This document shows, one piece after another, positions 33,278 through 42,213 of a DNA stretch of 64,000 nt. The position numbers and the translations under genes were made by a program. Within the stretch, counting starts at the first letter, position 1. Each line of letters opens with the position of its first letter. The notes under the pieces are model-generated. The model was given only the letters and a program-made list of their open reading frames with translations. It was not told the origin of the DNA and did not search any database. This stretch comes from Pseudomonas donghuensis (GTDB lineage Bacteria > Pseudomonadota > Gammaproteobacteria > Pseudomonadales > Pseudomonadaceae), in NCBI RefSeq assembly GCF_000259195.1, contig NZ_AJJP01000155.1, positions 1 to 64,000 on the forward strand, read 5' to 3'.

Positions 33278-36277
33278 TCAGAAACGCCATTGCAGGTTGA
33301 GTCCCGCGCCATGCTGTTGCTCACGACTGGCCAGGCGCCCCTGGTAGTCCAGGCTCAGGTCCAGGTCGCGGGTCAGCCCCACCCGTGCCTGGAGCCCCAC
33401 CAGCGCGGCATCGCGCAAGGCCGGCGCAGTCTCCACCCGGAACGGCAGGTCGCTACCGGCAAAGGCCAGGTGCTCGCGATCCTGGGTCCCGCTCAGGCGG
33501 TGCTGCCAGCCCAGGCTTGCCGCCAGTTGCAGGTCCTGCTGCGGGCCCAGTTGCCATTGCTGGCGCCCACGCAGGCCCAGGGTGCTGAGCCAGGCATCAC
33601 GCTGCTCGTCGCGAGCCTGCAGCGCCGCAGCGTCGCCCTTCTCATGGAAGGCATCGCGATCCAGGTGCTGGTAGGTCAGGTTGGCGAAGGGCTCCAACTG
33701 TACCGCTGGCAAAGCCAGGCGATAGGCCGCCTCGGCGAACAGCTGCTGGCTGCGGGCATCGACCCGTGCGCGCTGGCGGCTGGACACCTCGGCATAGGCC
33801 AAGTCGCGCCGGACCTCGGCACGGTGCCAGCTGTAGCTGCCGCCCAGGCTCAAGCGCAGCTGGTCCAGGTCGTGGCGGGCATAAGCGCCCAGGTGGTAGC
33901 TGTCGACCGTGGCCCGGGAGTGGCTGCCACCCATGCCCAGGGAGCTGTCGCTGTAGCCTGCGGCCAGGCCGGCGCGGGTCTGCTCGTCAAGGTCATGGTC
34001 CAGGCCCAGCAGCATCCCGCCCAGGGAACTGGTATAGGACTCGCGGCCCTGCACGCCCTCGATGCGTCCCCAACTGCCCAGGCCCTTGAGCCAGAGCTGG
34101 GTCGAGCCTGGCTCGCTCGCAGTCGTTCCAGGCGCGTTGGCATTCAGTGCAGGACCTTGCACACGCTCGCCCAGGGCATCGCGCAAGACCGAGCCCTGGC
34201 TGAGCAGCATCGAGTCCAGCGCCGGGTAGATCTCCCCGGACAGCTGCCGCAGGCCGTCCCGGGCCTGGTCCACAGAGGTCGAGAGCAGCAGGCTTTCATA
34301 CACGCGATTGCCCGGTCCCAGCCGCTCCACGGCGCCGCCGCTGGAGCGCTGGTTGGCCGTGGCACCGACACTGGCGAACGTCGTGCCGCTGCGCGTCACG
34401 TCCAGCTGCACGCCGTTGGCCGAATAATCGAGTACGGTCCCCAGAAACAGGTAGCCGGGCTGGACCTGGGCGAAGCGCCCGTTGACGCCACCCGCTGCCT
34501 GCAGGATGTCGAACTGGCGCCCCACCAGGCTGGATACCGGGCCACCGGCCAACAGGTTCGGCTGAGCCTGGGGCACCAGGCTGAGATTGGCGCCACCGAC
34601 ACTGGCCTGGCCGCCCACGACGAGCCGGTCGCTGGCCGTGGGCGACAGTTCCACCCGATAGGTCGAGCCCGGCTGCAAGTCCAGGTTGCCGGCGACATTC
34701 AAGGTACCGATAGAGTTACCCGGGGCCACCACGCCCCCGGCGCTGGCGGTCAGGGCACCGATCCGGCCGTTGCCGCCCAGGGTACCGCCTGCGTTGACCG
34801 TCACCGCTGATTGCAGGTTGCCGTTGACCGCCAGCAACCCGTCATCGACCCGGGTCGGGCCGCGGTAGCTGCTGTCACCCGTGAGCACCAGCCAGCCGGC
34901 CCCGGACTTGACCAGGCTGCCCTGGTAGACCCGCTGCGCGGCAGCCGCGTCCCGGGCCATGCCCAGGGCATAGTCGCTGCGATCCTGCTGGCTGGCTCCC
35001 GGTGCCAGGCCATTCTCCCAGCCGCGATCCTTGAGGGTCTGCTGCCAGGCTTGGCGTTCCGCGGCGTCCTCGGCCTGACGCTGCACCAGGGCCTGGTCGG
35101 AGATGCCGTTGATCCAGATATCGCCCTGCCCGCGCCCCAGGTTGACGTCGAACTCACCCAGTAGCTGCCCGGGGCCGTGCAACGCCCGGCTCAGGTCCGG
35201 GACGCCCCAGCCCACCCGGTCGCTGGGCCCTTGGGTCGGCGAGCCATCGAGCTGGCGCGAGGTGGTCAACAGCACTTGCAGGGCCTGCTGGTTGTTCAGG
35301 TAGGGATAACGCTCCATGACCAGGGCCAAGGCCCCGGTGGCATGGGGCGCGGCCATCGAGGTGCCGTTGTAGGTGGCGTAGCCGCCACCGGGCACGGTAC
35401 TGGTGATCGCCGCACCCGGGGTCGCCAGGCACCAGTACTTGGCGATGCCGCACTGGTTGTATTTCTGCTGGTTGTTCTTGTCCAGGCCCGACACCGCCAG
35501 CCAGTGGCCTTCCAGCTCCGGCTGGAAGTACGGCAGCGCCGAGCGCACGCTGGCATTGGCATACCCGCTGTTGCCGGCGCTGAACACGTTGATCACGCCA
35601 CGGCGCGCCACGTCGCCGGCGGCGTCGAGCCAGGTGTCCTGCTGGAAATGCTGGGCGTAGGCCGCGCGCAAGTCGCCCAGGGTCTGGTAGCTGACCCCCT
35701 TGGGCTGGCTGCCCCAACTGTTGTTGATGGCCCGTACCCCGGCATCCATCAGGGCACCGTAGACCGCCTTGAAATACCGCGGATCGGGGCCGGTGCCGAA
35801 CTGGAAACTGTCGTTGTGGTTGGTGTTGCCCACGTAAACCTGGGCATTGAAGGCCACGCCCTGCATGCCAACGCCATCACGGGCCGCGCCCATGGTGCCG
35901 GTGACATGGGTGCCATGGCTGTCGTTGGCGCCATTGAGCACCCCGGACACACTGAACGGGGTGCCGTCCAGGTACTGGCCGGTGGCGGTAACCGAGTGAA
36001 AACGTCCGGGGCTGGCCTCGGGATGGGCGGCATCGAACCCGGAGTCCAGGGCGCCGATGCTGACCCCGGCGCCGGTGATCCCGGCGGCATAGGCCTGGCT
36101 CGCCTGCATGCGCTCCAGGCCCCAGTCCTGCTGGTATTCGGCCGACCGCCAGCTGGCGGGGTCGCCCGGGCGGCCGGTCTCCTGATAGGCCGCCGCAGCC
36201 GACAGCGGCAGTCCGGTGGCGAACGCCAGGCACAGGGTGCCCGTCAGCGTCTTGAGCTGATCACATCTCACATCCAT
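33278..36277 (-). CDS. Subtilisin-type autotransporter serine protease (copy 2)
   Basis: A 999-residue autotransporter with the same architecture as its downstream neighbour. A signal peptide ends near LPLSAAAAYQ. The S8 triad shows Asp in GALDSGFDAAHPE, His in DSHGTHVTGTMG and Ser in NGTSMAAPHATGALALVMER. A repeat segment (DSSYRGPTRVDDGLLAVNGN) leads to a barrel ending LNLQWRF. Its linker contains an additional 80-residue helical insertion (QRQAEDAAERQAWQQTLKDR) not present in copy 1. The pair arose by tandem duplication and then diverged. This is the promoter-proximal gene of the pair. Confidence 0.92.
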   Translation of the reverse strand: MDVRCDQLKTLTGTLCLAFATGLPLSAAAAYQETGRPGDPASWRSAEYQQDWGLERMQASQAYAAGITGAGVSIGALDSGFDAAHPEASPGRFHSVTATGQYLDGTPFSVSGVLNGANDSHGTHVTGTMGAARDGVGMQGVAFNAQVYVGNTNHNDSFQFGTGPDPRYFKAVYGALMDAGVRAINNSWGSQPKGVSYQTLGDLRAAYAQHFQQDTWLDAAGDVARRGVINVFSAGNSGYANASVRSALPYFQPELEGHWLAVSGLDKNNQQKYNQCGIAKYWCLATPGAAITSTVPGGGYATYNGTSMAAPHATGALALVMERYPYLNNQQALQVLLTTSRQLDGSPTQGPSDRVGWGVPDLSRALHGPGQLLGEFDVNLGRGQGDIWINGISDQALVQRQAEDAAERQAWQQTLKDRGWENGLAPGASQQDRSDYALGMARDAAAAQRVYQGSLVKSGAGWLVLTGDSSYRGPTRVDDGLLAVNGNLQSAVTVNAGGTLGGNGRIGALTASAGGVVAPGNSIGTLNVAGNLDLQPGSTYRVELSPTASDRLVVGGQASVGGANLSLVPQAQPNLLAGGPVSSLVGRQFDILQAAGGVNGRFAQVQPGYLFLGTVLDYSANGVQLDVTRSGTTFASVGATANQRSSGGAVERLGPGNRVYESLLLSTSVDQARDGLRQLSGEIYPALDSMLLSQGSVLRDALGERVQGPALNANAPGTTASEPGSTQLWLKGLGSWGRIEGVQGRESYTSSLGGMLLGLDHDLDEQTRAGLAAGYSDSSLGMGGSHSRATVDSYHLGAYARHDLDQLRLSLGGSYSWHRAEVRRDLAYAEVSSRQRARVDARSQQLFAEAAYRLALPAVQLEPFANLTYQHLDRDAFHEKGDAAALQARDEQRDAWLSTLGLRGRQQWQLGPQQDLQLAASLGWQHRLSGTQDREHLAFAGSDLPFRVETAPALRDAALVGLQARVGLTRDLDLSLDYQGRLASREQQHGAGLNLQWRF

Positions 36278-36652
36278 GTCGATGACTTCTCTTGTTTTTG
36301 TTGTCGGGTCGCCCGTCCTGGGTCAACCGGTGTGTCGCTGCATTGCTCGGCCGCAAGCCTGCGGCTGCAAATATTGCTCCCACGTCAAATATTTGTGCAA
36401 CACCTACCGTGCACGAGCGTTCAACCTAGAGCTGAAACAGCATACAAACGCTCGCGGTGGCGATTCGAACAGGAAGCGCAGCGCAAAGAGTACATTTGTA
36501 CTCCATGCAAACAACTGGATAGCGCTCTCCCCCTTCACTCACCCCGGCTGACCTTAACGGATCAACAGAGTGCTAACGAATGCGGATGTAAGAAGGTATG
36601 GGCTGGCATTTTTTACACTCACACCGCACTATCCGTTTTTTTGGAGTTTCAT
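36278..36652. promoter_or_regulatory. Divergent intergenic region with GAGTACATTTGTACTCC palindrome
   Basis: This 375-bp gap lies between the divergent autotransporter and acetyltransferase genes. It contains no gene. Two features stand out: a REP-like hairpin GCCGCA-AGCC-TGCGGC at 36350-36365, and the palindrome at 36487-36504 whose core is GTAC-ATTT-GTAC. A 17-base identical copy is found at 13916-13932. The palindrome is 149 bp before the acetyltransferase start and 210 bp before the autotransporter start. Confidence 0.45.
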
Positions 36653-37114
36653 ATGCATATCATCGAATGCAGCCTCAAGGACGTGGAACAGGCCGCCGTT
36701 CTGTTCAACCAATACCGGGTCTTTTATGAGCTGCCGGACGATCTGGAGAAATCCCGCGATTTCCTCCAATCAAACCTGCACAACAACCTCTCGCGAATAT
36801 TCCTCGCCCTCGACAACGAGCAAAACCCCGTAGCCTTCGCTCAGATTTACCCAGCCATGTGCTCCCTGGCAATGAAGCGCTTCTACTGGCTCTACGACCT
36901 CTTCGTCGCCCCGCACGCGAGAAAAGCCGGCTACGCCCGCCATCTCATGAACCACCTGACCACCCTCCTCGGCGCCGAAGGCGCGGACCGCATCAGCCTG
37001 GACACCGCTACCTCGAACAAGGCCGCGCAAGCCCTGTACGAGTCACTGGGCTATCAACGGGAAGGCGAATTCGTGACTTACCACCAATACCTCGCAAACA
37101 CCGCCCCCCATTGA
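36653..37114 (+). CDS. GNAT-family N-acetyltransferase
   Basis: A 153-residue acetyltransferase. The acetyl-CoA binding region is WLYDLFVAPHARKAGYARHL, with the usual tail ALYESLGYQREGEF. Family members acetylate small amines, amino acids or proteins, and the substrate is unknown. Only the last 153 codons of a long open frame are coding; the real start is the ATG at 36653, preceded by TTGGAG. It is divergent from the autotransporters. Confidence 0.88.
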   Translation: MHIIECSLKDVEQAAVLFNQYRVFYELPDDLEKSRDFLQSNLHNNLSRIFLALDNEQNPVAFAQIYPAMCSLAMKRFYWLYDLFVAPHARKAGYARHLMNHLTTLLGAEGADRISLDTATSNKAAQALYESLGYQREGEFVTYHQYLANTAPH

Positions 37115-37182
37115 CGCTGTCGAGCCGTGACAGGTTCGGCCCGCCATCCCCAACGCCAGCAAACACCGAGGCACCGCAGTCG

Positions 37183-37908
37183 ATGGACCCGACGCACATC
37201 CAGGCCCTTCAACAGCTACGCAGCGTGCTCCCCATCAGCCTGCGCCACGCCCAGGCCCTGCTGGAACACTGCGCAGGCAACCCCCAGCAGGCCGCCGAGC
37301 GCTACAAGACCGAGCTGCTGCAGGTGCTGGTGGACAAGTCCGGTCTGCCCGCCGATCAAGCCCAGGCGCATCTGCACAACGCAGGCTATGACCTGAATCG
37401 CGCCTTGAGCGCGGTAGAGCAAGCGCGCTTCACCCTGACCCAGCGCATCCTGCGCACACATCACCAGGACAAGGCCCGGGCCCTGGACCTGATCGCCCAG
37501 GCGATAGAAACCGCCGAGCAACTGCCGCGCCAGTACTGGCTGGCCTTCGAGCGGCTGGAACAACTGGCCCCGGCACCGCGTTGCTTCATGGTGCTCCACG
37601 AATGGCTGGCCTTTGAGGACTGGGAAGGCTTTGACAGTGCCCTGCACTTTCATCTGCCGCAGGCCATCGCCCAACTCAGGCACCTGCAACTGGATGCCCT
37701 GGCGGACACCCTGGAACAGGCCGATCAGCACCAGCAACGGCTACGGGCAGCCCATACCGAGCGCGAAAGCCCCATTGAGCTGGCCGTGCGGGTCAATCAG
37801 GATCCGTTGTTCAACGCCTGCCAGGACAGCTTCAGCCAGCAGCGGCCGCAGCTCGACGAGCGCCTGTACGAATGGGTGGAGCAATACATAGAGCAGTTCC
37901 CAGCCTGA
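37183..37908 (+). CDS. Hypothetical protein with two UBA-like helical motifs
   Basis: A 241-residue soluble protein I cannot place. The N-terminal 80 residues contain two similar three-helix segments: LPISLRHAQALLEHCAGNPQ with QAAERY, and SGLPADQAQAHLHNAGYDLN with RALSAVE. The spacing and the alanine/glycine turns recall UBA/TS-N-like domains. The remainder is helical and acidic and ends in LDERLYEWVEQYIEQFPA. The start at 37183 follows from the first N-terminal motif, and there is no strong RBS. It follows the acetyltransferase by 68 bp and could be cotranscribed. Confidence 0.65.
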   Translation: MDPTHIQALQQLRSVLPISLRHAQALLEHCAGNPQQAAERYKTELLQVLVDKSGLPADQAQAHLHNAGYDLNRALSAVEQARFTLTQRILRTHHQDKARALDLIAQAIETAEQLPRQYWLAFERLEQLAPAPRCFMVLHEWLAFEDWEGFDSALHFHLPQAIAQLRHLQLDALADTLEQADQHQQRLRAAHTERESPIELAVRVNQDPLFNACQDSFSQQRPQLDERLYEWVEQYIEQFPA

Positions 37909-37929
37909 GCGGCGAGTTCGCTTCAGGTG

Positions 37930-39006
37930 TCACTGGATATCCTTGCCCAGACAATGCGCATTGACGAACGTCGCGGTGTGTCGCAGCGCTTCGCGGATAT
38001 CCGGTTTGGCAATGCCATGCCTGCCAGCAAATTGCTCGACCGCCGCGGTATCAAAACGGGTGGTCTGGATGAAGTCCAAGGCCTCGACGTTTGTATTCAA
38101 CAACCGCGCAATGGGACGAACGCTGAGTAGCAACTTCATCAGTCGCAGCGGCATGTGATGCTTCGGCGCTTTCACGCCAAGCGGGTGTGCCGCCTGGGCC
38201 AGGAGTTCTCGCAAATTGGGCGTCTGGTCATCAAGCGCCAGCAGTTCCTGCCCCACCATGGCGGGATCAAACGCACAGGCCGCCACCAGTTCGACCAGGT
38301 AATCCACGCTGACCAACGGCAGCCAGTGCTCGGGGGTCCCCGGCACTGCCGCCAGCTTTCCTTGCACCAGGTTGCGTATCAGCTCCATCAGGGGCTGCCC
38401 CTCGAGGATGTGTCCGGTGCGGCTGTGGCCGCAGACTGTCGCAGGGTGGACAACGGTAATCTCCCCGCCCTGGGCCGCCATAACCTGCAGGGTCGCAAAA
38501 TGCGCCTCCAGCTTGCTTGCCTCGTAACCACCGACCTTGCGGTAAACGGCGGGCCAGTTGGTCAGCTCTGGACGACGGGGATCAATACCGATGTTGCGCA
38601 GATGCTGGTGATTCTTCAGCATATAGCCGCCGATCAACACCAACCGGCTGTTTTGTTCAGCGGCCAACAGCGCCACCTGCCTCGCCCCCTCGACGTTCAC
38701 TGCCCGTGACTGTTGCAGCGAAAGCCCCCAGGCGAAGTGGGCCCCCAGATGAAACACGATGCGGGCACCTCTTAGCACGGCTCGGTCGACATGACTCAGG
38801 CCAAGGTTATCCCGCTGCAGATCGCCAGATACGGCGAACACCTGGGCGGCATTTCCCCCCAGGCTGGCGACGTGCTCACGCAATGCGGCCAGTCGCTCCG
38901 GGCGCCTCATCAAGACCCGGACCGTATGCCCTTGTGCACTCAAGAGCGCCACCAGATGCTGACCGATGAAGCCGGTACCCCCTGTGACAAAGCACTCCAC
39001 GCTCAT
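37930..39006 (-). CDS. NAD-dependent epimerase/dehydratase (extended SDR)
   Basis: A 358-residue extended short-chain dehydrogenase. It has the nucleotide-binding TGGTGFIGQHLVALLSAQGH near the N-terminus. Residues YEASKLEAHF give the catalytic Tyr-x-x-x-Lys (YEASK), and VHPATVCG fits the family. The group oxidises or reduces sugars, isoprenoids or aldehydes using NAD(P). The gene is divergent from a merR gene and shares its operator, so it is the likely target of that regulator. The 3' end is only 21 bp from the preceding convergent gene. Confidence 0.88.
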   Translation of the reverse strand: MSVECFVTGGTGFIGQHLVALLSAQGHTVRVLMRRPERLAALREHVASLGGNAAQVFAVSGDLQRDNLGLSHVDRAVLRGARIVFHLGAHFAWGLSLQQSRAVNVEGARQVALLAAEQNSRLVLIGGYMLKNHQHLRNIGIDPRRPELTNWPAVYRKVGGYEASKLEAHFATLQVMAAQGGEITVVHPATVCGHSRTGHILEGQPLMELIRNLVQGKLAAVPGTPEHWLPLVSVDYLVELVAACAFDPAMVGQELLALDDQTPNLRELLAQAAHPLGVKAPKHHMPLRLMKLLLSVRPIARLLNTNVEALDFIQTTRFDTAAVEQFAGRHGIAKPDIREALRHTATFVNAHCLGKDIQ

Positions 39007-39043
39007 TTTCCTGCTCCTTGGTAAGGTGAGAAATCAAGCGTAA

Positions 39044-39068
39044 ACTATCGACCCAACTCTACAGTCAA
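39044..39068 (-). promoter_or_regulatory. Candidate MerR operator/promoter dyad
   Basis: In the 73-bp gap between the divergent SDR and MerR genes there is an imperfect dyad ACTATCGA-6 nt-TCTACAGT (6 of 8 matched). On the minus strand TTGACT at its edge acts as a -35, with TTTAC sequences about 18 bp further on. MerR proteins activate promoters whose -35/-10 spacing is unusually long with the dyad in between, which fits this layout. Confidence 0.5.
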
Positions 39069-39079
39069 GCGGTGTTTTC

Positions 39080-39469
39080 ATGAGAATCGGCGAACTGGAG
39101 GCCCGTAGCGGAGCAAGTCGGCACACCCTTCGTTACTACGAACAAATCGGCTTGATCTCGCCCCAGCGGCGGACTAACAACTACCGCGTCTACACCACGC
39201 AAACACTGCAGGACCTGGACTTTATCCAGCGCGCACAGGGCATGGGGTTTTCCCTCGGGGAAATTGGCGAGATTCTCGATGCGCAGCGCAACAAGCTGAT
39301 CGACTGTGCGGCCGGCGCGAAGCTGATTGAAAAGAAGATGGCAGAGATCAAACAGAAAATCGTCAGCCTCCAGAGTATTTATCAGTATCTCGATGAGGAG
39401 CGCATCAACCTTGAACGCAGTGCCGCCGAGCAAATTGAGCTGCAGAAGCTGAACAGCTCTCCCAACTGA
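39080..39469 (+). CDS. MerR-family transcriptional regulator
   Basis: A 129-residue regulator. The N-terminal MRIGELEARSGASRHTLRYY with QIGLISPQRRTNNYRVY is the MerR winged helix. A dimerisation helix about residues 75-115 follows. The only cysteine, in LIDCAAG, is not in a metal-binding pattern, so a metal sensor is unlikely. It probably responds to an organic or redox signal. It lies 73 bp from the divergent SDR gene, which is its probable target. Confidence 0.9.
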   Translation: MRIGELEARSGASRHTLRYYEQIGLISPQRRTNNYRVYTTQTLQDLDFIQRAQGMGFSLGEIGEILDAQRNKLIDCAAGAKLIEKKMAEIKQKIVSLQSIYQYLDEERINLERSAAEQIELQKLNSSPN

Positions 39470-39526
39470 GAGAAAACCTGTAGGTAACGCCTTCTCACGC
39501 AAGAACAAATCAAGGATTGGAACACC

Positions 39527-40090
39527 GTGCATAGGGAAATCATCTTGATGCGTCATGGTCAGCCAGACCTGGCCACCTCCGGCAAGATTTCAGCGCTCGA
39601 GATGCAGCGCTGGATCGAGCAGTACGAACGCTCCGAAGTCAAAAACCAGCCCGCACCACAGGTTAGCGTTGAGCTGGCGGCTACCGCCAAAGTGATTGTC
39701 TCGAGCACCGCGCCCCGGGCACTGACCTCCGTGCGAGCGCTGGGCTTGCAGCCCATTCTGGTCGACGCGGTTTTCTGCGAGGCGCAACTGCCTCATGGCC
39801 GCTGGGCGCTGCCGCGTCTTTCCCCCTTCACCTGGGCATTCATTCTTCGTGTCTTATGGTTGTGCGGTTTCTCAGGCACGGTTGAGTCTGCCCGCAAGGC
39901 CAAACTGCGGGCCAACCAAGCAGCGCAACGACTTCAATCCCTTGCGGATGAGGGGCCCGTACTACTGCTTGGCCACGGAATCATGAATCAGCTGATCGCC
40001 AAGCAGTTGGAAGCTGCCGGCTGGGTTCGCCAACAGCGCAATGGCAATAGCTACTGGAGCGCCACGACCTATCGCATGAGGCAGGCGTAA
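39527..40090 (+). CDS. Histidine phosphatase-family protein
   Basis: A 187-residue member of the phosphoglycerate mutase-like superfamily. The phosphohistidine motif is EIILMRHGQPDL at the N-terminus, and the second histidine is in VLLLGHGIMNQLI. STAPRALTS resembles the SxxxRAxQT pattern. It starts with GTG at 39527. Such proteins dephosphorylate metabolites or proteins. It follows merR by 57 bp on the same strand. A hydrophobic stretch in the middle (TWAFILRVLWLCGFSG) is unusual for a soluble phosphatase. Confidence 0.8.
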   Translation: MHREIILMRHGQPDLATSGKISALEMQRWIEQYERSEVKNQPAPQVSVELAATAKVIVSSTAPRALTSVRALGLQPILVDAVFCEAQLPHGRWALPRLSPFTWAFILRVLWLCGFSGTVESARKAKLRANQAAQRLQSLADEGPVLLLGHGIMNQLIAKQLEAAGWVRQQRNGNSYWSATTYRMRQA

Positions 40091-40100
40091 GTTCGCTGGC

Positions 40101-40400
40101 ATGCCGGGGATCCATTGCGCAACGCCGGATGCTGCCATCTATGCCTTTGCCAGCTGCGCGGCGCTGATCGGCAAGACCACCCCGGCTGGCCGTTATCTGG
40201 CCAGTGATGAAGACGTGGCGCTGGCCTTGCTGGAAGAGGCGCAGGTTGCCGTGGTGCATGGCAGCGCCTTCGGCCTTGGACCTTACTTGCGCATTGCCTA
40301 CGCCCTGGACGCCCCATCGCTGCTCGCAGCGTGCGCGGCGATGGCGCGGTTCTGCCGAGCGCTCATAAGGCAGTCGTCGATGCATCTTCACTTGACGTAA
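40101..40400 (+). pseudogene. C-terminal remnant of a class I aminotransferase
   Basis: The 99 codons read GIHCATPDAAIYAFASCAAL, LASDEDVALALLEEAQVAVV and AFGLGPYLRIAYALD. This is the small domain of aspartate/alanine-type aminotransferases. The arginine that binds the substrate carboxylate is kept in YLRIAY, but the PLP domain with its lysine is absent. The piece starts right after the phosphatase stop. It is the leftover of a gene removed by deletion; the phosphatase junction is the likely breakpoint. Confidence 0.75.
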
Positions 40401-40405
40401 ATCAA
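40392..40405 (+). promoter_or_regulatory. Anr/Dnr box upstream of an acetyltransferase
   Basis: TTGACGTAAATCAA matches the FNR/Anr consensus TTGAY-N4-RTCAA. Its centre is about 78 bp before the acetyltransferase ATG, leaving room for activation at -41.5 and a short leader. Confidence 0.75.
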
Positions 40406-40476
40406 ACACGCAGCTTGTGACAGGTGTAGACAAGGGAGGTGCTTTCCAACCTCTCGATCGCTTCGGAGTAACCCCC

Positions 40477-41046
40477 ATGGCACCCCAGCCCTCTGCGCAA
40501 ACACCCTCTACCCCCGCCTTTGCGCCTGTACAAGGCGAACACTGGATCGAGCCGCTAAAGGAGGGTGGACATGTCCTCATCAGGCCGTTGCGCGCCGAGG
40601 ATCGCGAGCGAGAAAAAGCCTTCATCATGCGCCTTTCTCCAGAGTCGCGGCACTTTCGCTTTTTGTCGCAAATCACAGAGCCGGGGCAAGCGATGCTGGA
40701 TCAGTTGATGACCATCGACATGCGTCAGCATGTGGCGTACGTGGCGTTGGCACACGTCAATGGCGAACTCCTGGAGGTCGGTATCAGTCGCTATGCAGCC
40801 AGCCCTGAAGCGGATGAGTGTGAATGCGCGGTTACCGTTGATGATCAATGGAAGCATCGCGGCCTGGGGTCACTGCTACTTGGCCACCTCATCGACAAGG
40901 CGCGGGCGAACGGCTACACAAGCCTGTTCTCGATCGACTCGGCGGCTAATACGGCGATGCGCGATCTGGCTCGCGAGTTTGGTTTCTCGACCGTGCGTGA
41001 CCCCAGCGATGCGTGCCAGGTTATCCATCGGCTTTCATTGCTGTGA
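40477..41046 (+). CDS. GNAT-family N-acetyltransferase (putative Anr regulon)
   Basis: A 189-residue acetyltransferase with LIRPLRAEDREREKAFIMRL and the acetyl-CoA loop VTVDDQWKHRGLGSLLLGHL. It resembles the stand-alone acetyltransferase domain of protein lysine acetyltransferases. The ATG at 40477 is taken because GGAG lies 8-9 bp upstream. An Anr box precedes it, and an Anr-controlled stress protein and alcohol dehydrogenase lie nearby, so it probably acts under oxygen limitation. The substrate is unknown. Confidence 0.85.
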   Translation: MAPQPSAQTPSTPAFAPVQGEHWIEPLKEGGHVLIRPLRAEDREREKAFIMRLSPESRHFRFLSQITEPGQAMLDQLMTIDMRQHVAYVALAHVNGELLEVGISRYAASPEADECECAVTVDDQWKHRGLGSLLLGHLIDKARANGYTSLFSIDSAANTAMRDLAREFGFSTVRDPSDACQVIHRLSLL

Positions 41047-41100
41047 TGAGCGTTGCCAGGCAGCATCCGGGCCGCGGAACCACGCTGAGGTACGCCGTTG

Positions 41101-42027
41101 TCAGGCCACCGGAACATCCGGCGTGATCACCAGGACACTGCTGGGCATCTTGTAGAGTACCCTTTCAACCGTGCTACCAATGTACTTGGCCAAACCACGG
41201 TGGTGCACCCGCCCCATCACCACGATATCGGTGCCGTGATCCCGGCAAAAGGCACTCAAGACTTTTGTCGGGTCGCCCATGATCATGTGGCAACTCTCTG
41301 GATCGATACCATTGCGCGCGGCCAGCTGGCGAAAGGCATCGCTTTGGGCTTCATGCAGACGTTCGGCCACATTGGAGCCAAACACAAAGGCGCTACGCCC
41401 CAGGTTTTCTGCATCCGTTTGCATAGCGGTCAGGTCGTAGGCATACAGGATTTCCACTTGCGCCTGGCATTGCATGGCCAATTTCAACGCTTCATTGATG
41501 ATACGGTCATTGAACCCTTGGAATTGATCCTCAGGGCGTGACAGATCAACCGCTGCCAGTATTTTGCGCGGTAGGGCGTGGCTGGCCTCGCTGACAAAGT
41601 GCAACGGTGTTCTGCTTTCGCGCAACAGCCGGATATCCAGCGTGCTGAACATCGCCCGCATCAGGCGCGATTCCTGCTCGATATCCTTTACCAGCATGGT
41701 AAAGGGCTGTTCTTTCAAGTGAGTCAGCATTTCCTCCAGGACATTCTCTACCCACACGACTTCAGTTGTGACCGTAAGCCCATTTCTACGCAGGGGAGCG
41801 GCTTGGGCTTCAAGCCATTGATGATGTTTCTCGACATAGGCCTGGCGCATCACCGCCAGCGCCTGTTCATTGACCAGGCCCGCAGTCGCAAGCCCTTCAA
41901 GGTAATCAAACGCCACTATATGCAGCGCACTACCTTTAGCCTTGGCCAAGGCTGCAGCACGGTCATAAGCGTCAGTGCGACGCATCAGGGACGGAGCAAT
42001 CAGCAACAAGCGTTGAACGTCAGACAT
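41101..42027 (-). CDS. Tandem universal stress protein
   Basis: A 308-residue protein with two Usp domains, like UspE. The second carries the ATP-binding pattern DIVVMGRVHHRGLAKYIGST followed by VERVLYKMPSSVLVI. The first (RLLLIAPSLMRRTDAYDRAA) lacks the glycine-rich loop. Usp proteins help survival under starvation and low oxygen; in P. aeruginosa several are Anr-controlled. A perfect Anr box lies 65 bp upstream, supporting the same control here. It is divergent from the zinc alcohol dehydrogenase. Confidence 0.9.
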   Translation of the reverse strand: MSDVQRLLLIAPSLMRRTDAYDRAAALAKAKGSALHIVAFDYLEGLATAGLVNEQALAVMRQAYVEKHHQWLEAQAAPLRRNGLTVTTEVVWVENVLEEMLTHLKEQPFTMLVKDIEQESRLMRAMFSTLDIRLLRESRTPLHFVSEASHALPRKILAAVDLSRPEDQFQGFNDRIINEALKLAMQCQAQVEILYAYDLTAMQTDAENLGRSAFVFGSNVAERLHEAQSDAFRQLAARNGIDPESCHMIMGDPTKVLSAFCRDHGTDIVVMGRVHHRGLAKYIGSTVERVLYKMPSSVLVITPDVPVA

Positions 42028-42091
42028 GACTCACCTCGGGCGAAGTAATGAGCAGGTACATACCATCCTGCATCCGTCCAACGCTGAACGA

Positions 42092-42105
42092 TTGATTTGC
42101 ATCAA
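42092..42105 (-). promoter_or_regulatory. Perfect Anr box for the universal stress protein gene
   Basis: TTGAT-TTGC-ATCAA matches the FNR/Anr consensus exactly. The centre is about 71 bp from the stress protein start, on the correct side for activation at -41.5. Confidence 0.85.
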
Positions 42106-42213
42106 GCTCGCGATGCAATGCAACGCGCAATGGCCCACTGCGTTGCTGAAGGCCATACCAGGCGATGTCGTCCGACGCACGGTAACCCGACTAGTGAAAA
42201 TAGCCTTGGATCC

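Noticed and set aside
35177-36652. Upstream 490 codons in frame with the GNAT acetyltransferase at 36653
   Set aside because: They are antisense to the second autotransporter and the promoter gap; the acetyltransferase starts at the ATG with TTGGAG before it.
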